Source: JBHHYU01 sp046757725
Lineage (GTDB): Bacteria; Desulfobacterota; Binatia; UBA9968
Reading direction: 5' to 3'
NCBI GenBank assembly: GCA_046757725.1
Contig: JBHHYU010000024.1
Span: forward strand, 1 to 34,078
DNA length: 34,078 nucleotides
Both the position numbers and the translations under genes were made by a program. Of the stretch, positions 1 through 7,552 are shown piece by piece (the stretch's first letter is position 1; every line of letters starts with the position of its first letter). The notes under the pieces are model-generated. The model ran no database searches, was not told where the DNA came from, and saw only the letters and a list, made by a program, of their open reading frames with translations.

Positions 1-169
1 ATCGACTTTTATCCTTTACAGATAAAGAGGTTTGGGGTCCGGCCTTATAAATGATATTTTCATCGAAAAGCAAATGTCGCGGGGGTGTCCACCACGCCAA
101 AGCGGCGTGGTTATGGGCTGTTGATAGCGTCTAATGCGCTAACCCGAGGCAAGTAAGAAGGGAGGCAAA

Positions 170-901
170 GTGTCAAATTTCATTCTGAGAGAACGAGTCG
201 GCGAGGTTACCACGATCACAATTAACCGGCCGGATATCGGTAACCGGGTCAGTGACTCAATGGCGGTTGAGTTGACGGATATGATCGACAACGCCGCGAA
301 GGATTCCCACTTGATCCTACTTAAGGGGGCGGGTGATGAGTTTTGCCTGGGCCGAGAGACCATGGGCCATCGTGCTCCAGGTCCTCTCCCCGAAGCTTAC
401 GTGTTACGTGAAAAAATCAATGTGATCTTTGATACGTACGCGGCATTTCGGCGATCTAACGTGCCGGTGGTTGGGGTCGTTCAAGGCAGAGCTGTTGGGT
501 TCGGATGCGCCTTGGCGGCGCTGTGCGACATTACCGTTGCGAGTGATAGGGCTACGTTTCAGCTGCCGGAAATGGCACACAATATTATGCCGACGATAGC
601 TATGTCGGCCCTCGTTGATCGGGTCCCGAGAAAGGCGCTCATGTATCTCGTCTATTCAACTGATGAAGTGGACGCTACCTTGGCGCTTTCTTTCGGGTTA
701 GTGAGTCTTGTCGTGCCGGCGGCTCAGCTCGCGTCCGCTGTTGACCATCTTGTCACTACCATGAAAAACAGTCCGAAACCGGCTGTGATGGCGCTCAAAG
801 AGTACGCCAGGTCTGCTTTGAGGATGGATACTCAGGCTGCGAATGATTTCGCTAGGAATCTTCATGCAACAATCAACAGCTCCTCTACCATGCATCCATA
901 G
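170..901 (+). CDS. Crotonase (enoyl-CoA hydratase/isomerase) family protein
   Basis: The 243-residue protein has the crotonase fold signature. The N-terminal strand pattern with INRPD is followed by a first oxyanion-hole segment (GAGDEFCLGRE, about residues 53-63) and a second one (VQGRAVGFGCALAALCDI, about 104-121). Family members act on CoA thioesters as hydratases, isomerases or hydrolases in the cytoplasm. In hydratases the second segment reads G-C-E-L-A. Here the Glu is Ala, whereas the later Glu (LPEM, matching QPEI) is kept, so a classical hydratase is doubtful and an isomerase or other crotonase reaction is possible. The GTG start is supported by AAGGGAGG four bases upstream. The gene is transcribed towards the minus-strand racemase-like gene and is probably monocistronic. 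The substrate cannot be read from the sequence. Confidence 0.85.
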   Translation: MSNFILRERVGEVTTITINRPDIGNRVSDSMAVELTDMIDNAAKDSHLILLKGAGDEFCLGRETMGHRAPGPLPEAYVLREKINVIFDTYAAFRRSNVPVVGVVQGRAVGFGCALAALCDITVASDRATFQLPEMAHNIMPTIAMSALVDRVPRKALMYLVYSTDEVDATLALSFGLVSLVVPAAQLASAVDHLVTTMKNSPKPAVMALKEYARSALRMDTQAANDFARNLHATINSSSTMHP

Positions 902-927
902 GGCTCGCAAGCAGAAGCTCCTGGCAT

Positions 928-951
928 CTAAGGGGTCCCATCTCCTCTTAG
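928..951. terminator. Candidate bidirectional terminator hairpin
   Basis: CTAAGGGG pairs with CTCCTTAG-like sequence (CCTCTTAG) around an 8-base loop, giving an 8-bp stem with one G-T pair. It sits in the 73-base gap between two convergent genes, where a shared terminator is expected. T-tracts on either side are weak, so this is a plausible but unproven terminator. Confidence 0.35.
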
Positions 952-974
952 GATTTCAATTCGACCGTCCAGCC

Positions 975-1697
975 CTATGGCATTTCTTCCAGCAGGCGTC
1001 CGTAGCCCTTTATCGGCACGCGTATGCGAAGCCGCTTTTGGGTCCCCCAGACATCAGCGGGAACATTGGTCACGACCGTCACACCCAGATCCCGTTCCAG
1101 AGGCTCTATGGCTGGAAGGCAATCCCAACCCGCCCCTAAAAGATAGATACAATCCCCACCACCCACCTCGACAAAAACCTTCTTGGCATGGCTGTAGATC
1201 TCCTCCGCCGGGATCTTCCCCAGGTCAGAAAATGCCCTATCGACGCAGCCTCTCATACAGGCCACCTCAAAACCGCACTCCTCAAAGAACTTAGCGAATT
1301 GCGGATTCAAGTCGTCTTTGAAATAGGTGAGCCCAACCAGGCGCCGAAGTCGTAGGGCCCTGAGGGCTTCGATCTGCGTCGTGGTAGCCGTCAGGACCGG
1401 AACCCCGTATTTTTCTTGGAGCGTGCGCGTGAGCTCCGCATCGAAGCGAGGGCCCCGCAACATGATCGGAGGGACTCCCTGGATGACCACCAGATCCACG
1501 CCAAGCCCGGCCACTTCAGCAACCCTCTTTTCAGCGGTCGCCAACGCTTCCTGGAACTCTTGTGCCGTACCGGCGTGAACCCCGACGTAACGCGTTATCA
1601 CGCAGACTCCATCTGGCATGAGCCGAATGAATCTCTCCAAGGAGCCGGGCCGGAAGGTCGGTTTGACCAGCCCGACGATTCCTCTCCATCCGTACAT
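975..1697 (-). CDS. Asp/Glu racemase superfamily (maleate isomerase/arylmalonate decarboxylase-like) protein
   Basis: The 240-residue cytoplasmic protein resembles maleate cis-trans isomerases and arylmalonate decarboxylases. It has two Rossmann-like halves, and the typical C-terminal stretch (LPAIEPLERDLGVTVVTN, about 194-211) matches the family motif around TLDVIEPLE. Family chemistry uses one or two Cys residues at loop positions. Here the first loop reads QGVPP (73-77) and the second LLGAGWDCL (186-194), so Gly188 lies where the second catalytic Cys is expected and a Cys occurs five residues later at 193. The start has AAGGAGG eight bases upstream. It lies 40 bases downstream of the amidohydrolase on the same strand and is probably co-transcribed with it. 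The reaction is unknown. Confidence 0.8.
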   Translation of the reverse strand: MYGWRGIVGLVKPTFRPGSLERFIRLMPDGVCVITRYVGVHAGTAQEFQEALATAEKRVAEVAGLGVDLVVIQGVPPIMLRGPRFDAELTRTLQEKYGVPVLTATTTQIEALRALRLRRLVGLTYFKDDLNPQFAKFFEECGFEVACMRGCVDRAFSDLGKIPAEEIYSHAKKVFVEVGGGDCIYLLGAGWDCLPAIEPLERDLGVTVVTNVPADVWGTQKRLRIRVPIKGYGRLLEEMP

Positions 1698-1737
1698 TGC
1701 ATTATCCTCCTTATGGTTGTCTTTAAATGAAGCTTTG

Positions 1738-3435
1738 TTAAGCGGAGCCGTTTGATTTTGCGAACATTACAGTAAAACCGAGGGCATTGGACGTCGCCCC
1801 CCGATCGGGAAACACATGGGGTCTGGGATTGACCACATAGATTGGGATCGTTCCCACCCTGAGCAGATGCGCAGGAATCCTGGCGACGAGCTCCCGTTGG
1901 CTGGTAAAGCGTGATGGGATACGCGTCCCACCGAAGCGAACGGAGGAGGCGGGGAAAAAATCGGTGCCCTGGAGCTTCACATCAATTCCGGCGTCTTTTT
2001 CAACGGCGATGTTGGGAGAGACCGCCCTAAGCTGCGGGACCGGATAACCGTAAAACTCCTGACAGTCAAATCGAGGGATCGGGTTGAAAAAGCCTGGATG
2101 GTAAGCGGTATCGATGATCTCCCCGTTTTTGATCACGGTTTCGATCTTCTGGGCCTCCCTGAGGTCCCTCAGAGGGTCGCCGTTCACTACAACGATGTCC
2201 GCGAGTTTACCCTCTTCCACCGTACCTAATTCATCTTCCTTACCCAGATAACGCGCACCGACCTTGGTTGCCGCCATGATCGCCTGCATGGGGCTCAGAC
2301 CTGCCTCCACCAAGAACTCCATCTCGCGGTGGAGGCTGAGCCCTGGGATTACTGCCGGCGCATCCGTACCCGTCACAACGTTCCCCCCCGCCTTGACCAA
2401 CTGACATACGAACTCCCCCTCCCTCTGACACCCTTCCCGCATCTGAGCTTCAGGCAGAATTCCGTAAATCGAGTAACGATTGCCAAAGACAACATCTTGC
2501 GCCGATACTGCTTTTGCCCTTGCTCCGTAGGCCGTATAGTAGTGATTGAGCCAGAGAAGCCGTGCGTTCTCGGCGAGGTAGGAAAGGCCAGGATCCTTGA
2601 GCAGCTCATAGTCTTCCCATTCCCACTTTTTTCTTCTCCCCTGCGACGCACCCCAGAGAACCATGGTCGGTTCGATGAAGGTTCCCTTCCGCGCCAGGCA
2701 TTCCGTGACCTCAGGAAAGTATTTCCTTTCCGCCAGCGTCCACGGACCCAGGAATTTTGCCAGCCAGAGCTTGATCGCGGCCAGCCCTTTTCGCCCCGCC
2801 TCACTTCGGATCGTCGCCTCTGCACACCCGGACGCGTGTTCCACTCCATCAATGCCGGCCTCAATGTACGGTACGATGCTCGAATCCAGATGCCCCGTTA
2901 CCCTGAACCCCACCTCGTGGGCCTCTCCCGCGACCGCGCGGATGATGTCGAGGGGCACTCCCAGATGAGTCTTTGCGTAGTCCACCCCCATGGCAATAAG
3001 TCTCCTGGTTATCTTCCTGGCTTCATAGGGGCTGGTGGCCACCATGTGGTGGCCGGCTGTGGGGGTACCGTAAAAGCCGCCTCCGGCACAGAATATCCTG
3101 GGACCGGCGACTTTCCCCATGGCGACCGCATCCCTCTGGGCCAATATCCAGTCGATGGGGTTACCCAGGTCCCTGACAGAAGTAACCCCGTGAGCAAGAA
3201 ACAATTCACCGCAAAGATCCCGATAGTGCACGTGGTTGTCGATAAGACCGGGCATAATGGTCTTTCCTTCGGCGTCAAGGATCCGTGCCTCCGTAGGAAA
3301 GTCCACCGGTCCAACAGCTACCCGGCTGATGCGATGGTTCTCAATGACAACAGTCGTGCGATCAATGGGCTGGCCGCCGTTCCCATCAATAAGTCGGGCG
3401 CCTCGGATTACAAGCGGCCTTACATTTACTTGCAT
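1738..3435 (-). CDS. Metal-dependent amidohydrolase with C-terminal IPT/TIG domain
   Basis: The protein has 565 residues from the preferred ATG. It shows the amidohydrolase (imidazolonepropionase/prolidase-like) metal site: HVH at 68-70, Lys155 as the likely bridging carboxylated lysine, His182, His200 and Asp358 in TGTDAP. It would hydrolyse a C-N or C-O bond, but the substrate is not evident. Residues about 468-556 form a second domain matching IPT/TIG (Ig-like): VSPN, LQGTDFFP, VRFGG, ARIPAH, VVNP, SNALGF. I see no signal peptide from this start. A GTG at 3504 would add 23 residues. The ATG at 3435 is preferred because GGAGG lies nine bases upstream and the family N-terminus (VIRGARLIDGNGG) follows directly. 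The racemase-like gene follows after 40 bases. Confidence 0.85.
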   Translation of the reverse strand: MQVNVRPLVIRGARLIDGNGGQPIDRTTVVIENHRISRVAVGPVDFPTEARILDAEGKTIMPGLIDNHVHYRDLCGELFLAHGVTSVRDLGNPIDWILAQRDAVAMGKVAGPRIFCAGGGFYGTPTAGHHMVATSPYEARKITRRLIAMGVDYAKTHLGVPLDIIRAVAGEAHEVGFRVTGHLDSSIVPYIEAGIDGVEHASGCAEATIRSEAGRKGLAAIKLWLAKFLGPWTLAERKYFPEVTECLARKGTFIEPTMVLWGASQGRRKKWEWEDYELLKDPGLSYLAENARLLWLNHYYTAYGARAKAVSAQDVVFGNRYSIYGILPEAQMREGCQREGEFVCQLVKAGGNVVTGTDAPAVIPGLSLHREMEFLVEAGLSPMQAIMAATKVGARYLGKEDELGTVEEGKLADIVVVNGDPLRDLREAQKIETVIKNGEIIDTAYHPGFFNPIPRFDCQEFYGYPVPQLRAVSPNIAVEKDAGIDVKLQGTDFFPASSVRFGGTRIPSRFTSQRELVARIPAHLLRVGTIPIYVVNPRPHVFPDRGATSNALGFTVMFAKSNGSA

Positions 3436-3504
3436 GGGAGTTGCCCTCCGACTCTCTTTAGGATTTCTCCACAATTGACTCAGAAATTCATGACTCAATG
3501 ACAC

Positions 3505-3738
3505 GCGAGTAAGCTTTCCAGCTGTTCATGGGAAGGAAAACGCTTTCTGATGACCTGCGAAAAGCAAGCTACATGCCACTTGAGAGATCGTTGCGGGAGC
3601 CACCTTCACTGACAGCCATAAAGTCAGAACTGGGAAAATCGCATGATATTTTTCGCAGTGACAGGAATGGGTCTCTGCGATCGTTGAAAAGTGTGCTGGG
3701 GCAGGTCATGTGATCGTCGGGCGTCGATCTGGAAGGAG
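3505..3738. other. Intergenic region, no gene recognised
   Basis: This block lies between the amidohydrolase and the transposase remnant. A 61-codon open frame at 3528-3713 (+) has no recognisable motif, no convincing ribosome binding site and unremarkable composition, so I do not call it a gene. The promoter of the amidohydrolase/racemase pair should lie at the left end on the minus strand, but I cannot point to a clear -35/-10 pair. Confidence 0.4.
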
Positions 3739-3978
3739 ATCAAGGAGATTACAAGAAGCCACTGCTACCTGAGTCGGCCGCGTTTAGAGAATCTATTTGC
3801 GACGCAGGTAAGCCGGTTAAGGAGAGATGCCATGATGGTTCGGGCGGTGTATCGTTAGGATTACCGTCAGAGGGAGGTTGCGGATCATCTTAGTCTGTAC
3901 TACGTTACGGTAAGTCGGCTGGCCAATCCAAACACCGGAGCAAGAAACAGGATATTACTCCATAGTAAGACTTGTTAA
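3739..3978 (+). pseudogene. REP-associated (Y1) transposase C-terminal remnant
   Basis: Read in one frame, this stretch encodes about 79 codons resembling the C-terminal region of REP-associated tyrosine transposases. A segment like EI-R-x-x-YLSRPRLENLF is followed by a DnaA-like helix-turn-helix (REVADHLSLYYVTVSRL) and a short tail ending SKTC before TAA. An in-frame TAG at 3856-3858 interrupts it, and the N-terminal HUH/Y1 catalytic domain is not visible upstream, so it is a decayed fragment. These transposases normally mobilise or maintain dispersed palindromic repeats. It explains part of the gene-poor interval before the ClC gene. Identification rests on motif recall only. Confidence 0.6.
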
Positions 3979-4123
3979 AGATTAGAGACTTACTGGACCT
4001 GCTTATACTTGACAGCAGATAGATTTTAAGGAATAGAAAGACTGCCAAAAGTGCATCATGGTTCTCATAACATGACACCGTCGAGCTCCCTGAACTTAAA
4101 CCCGGGAAGGAGGAAGAACGGCT
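3979..4123. other. Intergenic region upstream of ClC gene
   Basis: No gene is seen. The right part holds a strong Shine-Dalgarno-like AAGGAGG (about 4106-4112), which does not serve the annotated ClC start directly but precedes an in-frame TTG mini-ORF. The rest is A/T-richer DNA with no clear promoter or repeat. Confidence 0.4.
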
Positions 4124-4156
4124 TTGTCTGGGTCTTCCTGTGTGGTTAGTCAATAA
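4124..4156 (+). promoter_or_regulatory. Possible 10-codon leader ORF abutting ClC start
   Basis: A TTG codon 11 bases after AAGGAGG opens a 10-codon frame that ends in TAA at 4154-4156. The ClC gene begins with GTG on the very next base in the same frame. This is either a leader peptide with stop-restart translation, or an originally longer ClC N-terminus broken by a nonsense change. It is unproven. Confidence 0.3.
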
Positions 4157-6202
4157 GTGATCTCTCTCTTTCAGCGAGGCCGCGACAATGTAGTAAGGCT
4201 CTCTACCCGTTTTTGGTCCTCCGAGACCACCGTTTTAATAACAACCTCAGCGATCACCGGCGTGGGGGCCGGATTCGCTGCTGTGGTTTTCCGCTGGCTT
4301 ATTGCCTTCTTTATCAACTTTGCCTTCGTAGAGAGCAAGGTGTTCTTGCCTTTCGAAGGCTGGTTTTACGTGGTACTGATTCCGGCTCTTGGGGGGTTAG
4401 TTGTCGGCGTCTTGATTTATTTCTTTGCACCTGAGGCGAAGGGCCACGGGGTACCCGAGGTAATGGAAGCGGTTGCTGTTAAGGGCGGGCGTATCCGGCC
4501 CATCGTCGCCGTTATTAAGGCGCTGGCTTCTTCTGTATGCATTGGTACCGGTGGATCCGTAGGGCGGGAGGGTCCTATCGTCCAGATCAGTTCCGCGTTG
4601 GGATCTACGTTGGGGCAGATGTTTCGTCTTTCGGACGAACGAATCCGGACTCTAGTAGCATGTGGCGCCGCTGGAGGCATCGCCGCTACGTTCAACGCCC
4701 CTATAGCGGGGGTCATGTTTGCACTGGAAATTATTCTGCGCGAATTTTCTGCCAGATCTTTCTCAATGGTAGTAGTTGCTTCAGTCACGTCTAGCGAGGT
4801 TGGGCGTGCGTTCCTCGGTAACTCTCCAGCCTTTCAGGTGCCTCCCTACTCGCTTATCAGTCCCTGGGAATTGCTCCTTTACGCCTTGCTTGGTTTGGTT
4901 ACAGCTCTGGTGGCTTCAGCGTTTATCTTTCTGCTCTATAAAGTGGAGGACCTCTTCGACAGATTGAGGCTGCCGGAGTATACCAAACCAGCGGTTGGCG
5001 GGCTTGGTTTGGGAGTCATGGGCGTTTTTGCTCCTCAAGTGCTCGGCATGCCGCGGATATTCGGTGTGGGCTACGAAACTATCGAGACGGCATTGCATGG
5101 TGATCTCGCCATAGAAACTATGTTGTGGTTGTTGGGGACGAAGCTTTTTGCCACTTCACTGACCCTAGGCTCAGGTGGATCCGGGGGTGTGTTCGCCCCC
5201 TCCCTTTTTATGGGGGCTGCGTTGGGAGGAGGGTTCGGGAGCCTGGCCCACGCGTGGATGCCGACCATCACGGCTCAGCCTGGGGCCTATGCCCTTGTCG
5301 GGATGGCGGCAGTTTTTGCAGGGGCAGCTCGCGCGCCGATCACGGCAGTCCTTATCCTTTTTGAAATGACTCAGGACTACCGTATCATACTGCCTTTGAT
5401 GTTCACCACCGTCGTGAGCACTTTAATCTCGGGGCGTATGAACGCAGAGAGCATCTATACCCTAAAACTCATTCGTAGGGGTGTGGACATCAGCCGCCGC
5501 AGGAGAGAAAACATGATGCGATTCATCCGAGCCGATGCGGCAATGACACCCCGGTCTCAGCTGGTAACAGTAAAACCAGACACTTCGTTTGAAGCCCTTT
5601 CAAAGCTGTTTCAGACCGGTCACTCACACGGATTCGCCGTAGTCAACGAAGCGGACGAAATTTGTGGTGTCGTGTCTCTCACCGATCTGGAGCGTTCCGT
5701 AAGACGGGGGAAGGCCACCGGGATGGTTAAAGATATCTGCACTACCCGTCTGATCACCGCCTTCCCTGAGGAGTCTCTGGAAGAGGTAATCCAAAGAATA
5801 GGTGCCCAGGATGTAAGTCGGATACCGGTTGTTGACCGAGTGCACCCTAAGCGGCTACTGGGCATGGTTCATCGAGCTGATGTCATACGCGCCTATACAC
5901 TAGCTTTGATGGGCGATCAGGCACGCCAGGATCAAATGAACAGGTTGCAGCTCGAACAGGCAACTGGCACGCAATTAATCGAGATTGATCTCAATGGGCA
6001 TGACACAGCGGCTGATAAAAAATTAGAGGAACTGGGGATCCCAGCTGATTGTCTCGTTATTTCTATCCGCCGTGGTGGGCAGGTTGTCGTGCCTCGAGGA
6101 GAAACAAAGTTCCTACCCGGTGACCACGTCGTGGTGCTGGCCAGCTCCGGGAAGAGAGATCTGCTCAGGCAGTGCCTGAAAGGGGGCAAAAAGGATGGTT
6201 AA
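4157..6202 (+). CDS. ClC-family chloride channel/transporter with CBS pair and TrkA-C domain
   Basis: The 681-residue inner-membrane protein has the ClC motifs in order. GHGVPE is the first selectivity-filter region, GREGP carries the gating Glu, and GSGGSGGVFAPSLFMGAALG is the GxFxP segment, followed by the AAR-P-TAVLILFEMT helices. After about residue 450 two CBS domains follow (SQLVTVKPDT... and TRLITAFPEES...), and the last 80 residues form an RCK/TrkA-C-like domain (GIPADCLVISIRRGG... FLPGDHVVVLA). The CBS and RCK-C domains suggest regulation by nucleotides or other ligands. It would carry chloride, possibly in exchange for protons. The GTG start directly follows a TAA and lacks its own Shine-Dalgarno; a strong one lies about 45 bases upstream. 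It has no operon partner. Confidence 0.93.
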   Translation: MISLFQRGRDNVVRLSTRFWSSETTVLITTSAITGVGAGFAAVVFRWLIAFFINFAFVESKVFLPFEGWFYVVLIPALGGLVVGVLIYFFAPEAKGHGVPEVMEAVAVKGGRIRPIVAVIKALASSVCIGTGGSVGREGPIVQISSALGSTLGQMFRLSDERIRTLVACGAAGGIAATFNAPIAGVMFALEIILREFSARSFSMVVVASVTSSEVGRAFLGNSPAFQVPPYSLISPWELLLYALLGLVTALVASAFIFLLYKVEDLFDRLRLPEYTKPAVGGLGLGVMGVFAPQVLGMPRIFGVGYETIETALHGDLAIETMLWLLGTKLFATSLTLGSGGSGGVFAPSLFMGAALGGGFGSLAHAWMPTITAQPGAYALVGMAAVFAGAARAPITAVLILFEMTQDYRIILPLMFTTVVSTLISGRMNAESIYTLKLIRRGVDISRRRRENMMRFIRADAAMTPRSQLVTVKPDTSFEALSKLFQTGHSHGFAVVNEADEICGVVSLTDLERSVRRGKATGMVKDICTTRLITAFPEESLEEVIQRIGAQDVSRIPVVDRVHPKRLLGMVHRADVIRAYTLALMGDQARQDQMNRLQLEQATGTQLIEIDLNGHDTAADKKLEELGIPADCLVISIRRGGQVVVPRGETKFLPGDHVVVLASSGKRDLLRQCLKGGKKDG

Positions 6203-6325
6203 CCAGCGATTATTCGGGGGCCACCGTTTCTCGGCCGGACAAGGAATAGAGGCGCGGTTAGAAATCCGTCCTCTTCGTACTCACTCACGGAGCGCCATCA
6301 ATATGCATTATGCCGTGTATTTCAC

Positions 6326-6354
6326 TTGTAAAAAATAGCGGAGAGCATTACAAA
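6326..6354 (+). promoter_or_regulatory. Candidate sigma-70 promoter of the di-iron oxygenase gene
   Basis: TTGTAA (6326-6331) and TACAAA (6349-6354) are separated by 17 bases and lie 31 bases before the next gene's ATG. The two hexamers are also part of an inverted repeat TTGTAA/TTACAA. It is only a pattern match. Confidence 0.35.
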
Positions 6355-6385
6355 GGTCCAATAAAAAGCAAATAAGGAGTGGGCA

Positions 6386-7507
6386 ATGTTAATAAAGAAA
6401 TCCAAGGTTAACAGCTTTGACGACTGGGTGGATGTTTTTCATCAATGGCACGACGACATCGGTTATCCGATGGACTTGATCGGAGAAGACTATAACTTTG
6501 AGACGAAACTTGGGGAGATAGAGAGCAATGAGATCGAGTTCGGAGACTACGCAGGCCGGTCGAAATGGGAAAAAGCGACCGATATTCCAGACCAGCGGAT
6601 CCAGGACGCCCTGACGCACCTGATCGAGTTCCAGGGGGACACCGAGTTTGCCTCCGTCGAGCAGCAAAAGAACCTGCTGGAAAGGGCGCCGAGCGAAGTT
6701 GATTTGAAAAACATTATCCGGATTAACCGGGAGGAGATGCGGCACGGTTGGCAGATGGCCTACGTGCTGGTGACTCACTTTGGAGGTTCCGGTAAAGGCC
6801 AGGCCCAAAGGCTGTTGGAACGCCGGGCGTCCACGAATACGCGCCTGCTCGATTCCTTCAATCAGCCGGTCCGAAACTGGCTCGATTTCTTTACCTATAC
6901 CAGTTTTATCGATCGCGACGGCAAGTATCAGCTCAATATGCTCAGCCGCAGCGCTTTCGCCCCACTGGGACGCAGCACCCTCCCGATGCTGCAAGAAGAG
7001 GCGTATCACCTGGCGCAAGGAAATATTGGCTTGATGCGGATTGTCAAGGCCGGAAAAATTCCCACCACAATTATCCAAAAGTACTTCAACAAGTGGCTCT
7101 CCACGGCCTTCGACCTATTTGGGCAGGACGAGTCCAGCTCCGCTCACTGGGCCTATGTCTGGGGATTGAAAGGACGTTATGACGAACACCTGTATGACGA
7201 TCCTGCCGATATGGATAGGCTGAACGAGCTGTCGCGCGTCACATTCTTCAAAGAGGTCAGTGCACTTGTTGATGCCTTGAACCACAATGTCTCCCAGGAT
7301 CAAGCCAAGCTGAGAATTCCCGACGACAAGTTCCGGAGACACATCGGGGCCTATGCGGGAAAGACATACAGCGTCACGGGTGAATTGCTCTCCCAGGAAG
7401 AGTATGACAAGCATCTACAGGAGGTTATGCCCGCGGATGCCGACGATGATTTTGTGATCGATCTCGAAAAAGACAAGGATTGGATCCTCGGCCCCACACA
7501 GAAGTAG
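6386..7507 (+). CDS. PaaA/BoxB-like di-iron (phenylacetate/benzoyl-CoA oxygenase family) protein
   Basis: The 373-residue soluble protein belongs to the ferritin-like PaaA/PaaC/BoxB group by its carboxylate-bridged di-iron motifs: EEMRH (116-120) and EEAYH (204-208). An earlier Glu around 87-92 is a candidate for the remaining ligand. Family enzymes epoxidise aromatic-CoA thioesters using O2 and electrons from a reductase. PaaA is usually near 310 residues and BoxB near 470, so this is an intermediate form. AAGGAG six bases before the ATG supports the start. No PaaB, PaaC, PaaE, BoxA or BoxC homologue lies alongside; instead the next genes, convergent with it, encode Fe-S proteins. The acidic tail DADDDFVIDLEKDKDW is a notable end. 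An aromatic-CoA substrate is inferred. Confidence 0.8.
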   Translation: MLIKKSKVNSFDDWVDVFHQWHDDIGYPMDLIGEDYNFETKLGEIESNEIEFGDYAGRSKWEKATDIPDQRIQDALTHLIEFQGDTEFASVEQQKNLLERAPSEVDLKNIIRINREEMRHGWQMAYVLVTHFGGSGKGQAQRLLERRASTNTRLLDSFNQPVRNWLDFFTYTSFIDRDGKYQLNMLSRSAFAPLGRSTLPMLQEEAYHLAQGNIGLMRIVKAGKIPTTIIQKYFNKWLSTAFDLFGQDESSSAHWAYVWGLKGRYDEHLYDDPADMDRLNELSRVTFFKEVSALVDALNHNVSQDQAKLRIPDDKFRRHIGAYAGKTYSVTGELLSQEEYDKHLQEVMPADADDDFVIDLEKDKDWILGPTQK

Positions 7508-7552
7508 CTATGCCGGCAATGACCCCGGTTGTGCTGCAAAAATGGGAATGGC

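Noticed and set aside
2329..3501. 390-codon plus-strand open frame opposite the amidohydrolase
   Set aside because: It is antisense to a gene with a full set of conserved metal-site motifs; its own translation is Pro/Arg-rich without any domain.
3436..3504. Longer amidohydrolase N-terminus from GTG 3504
   Set aside because: No good ribosome binding site and no signal-peptide character; ATG 3435 has GGAGG and the conserved N-terminus.
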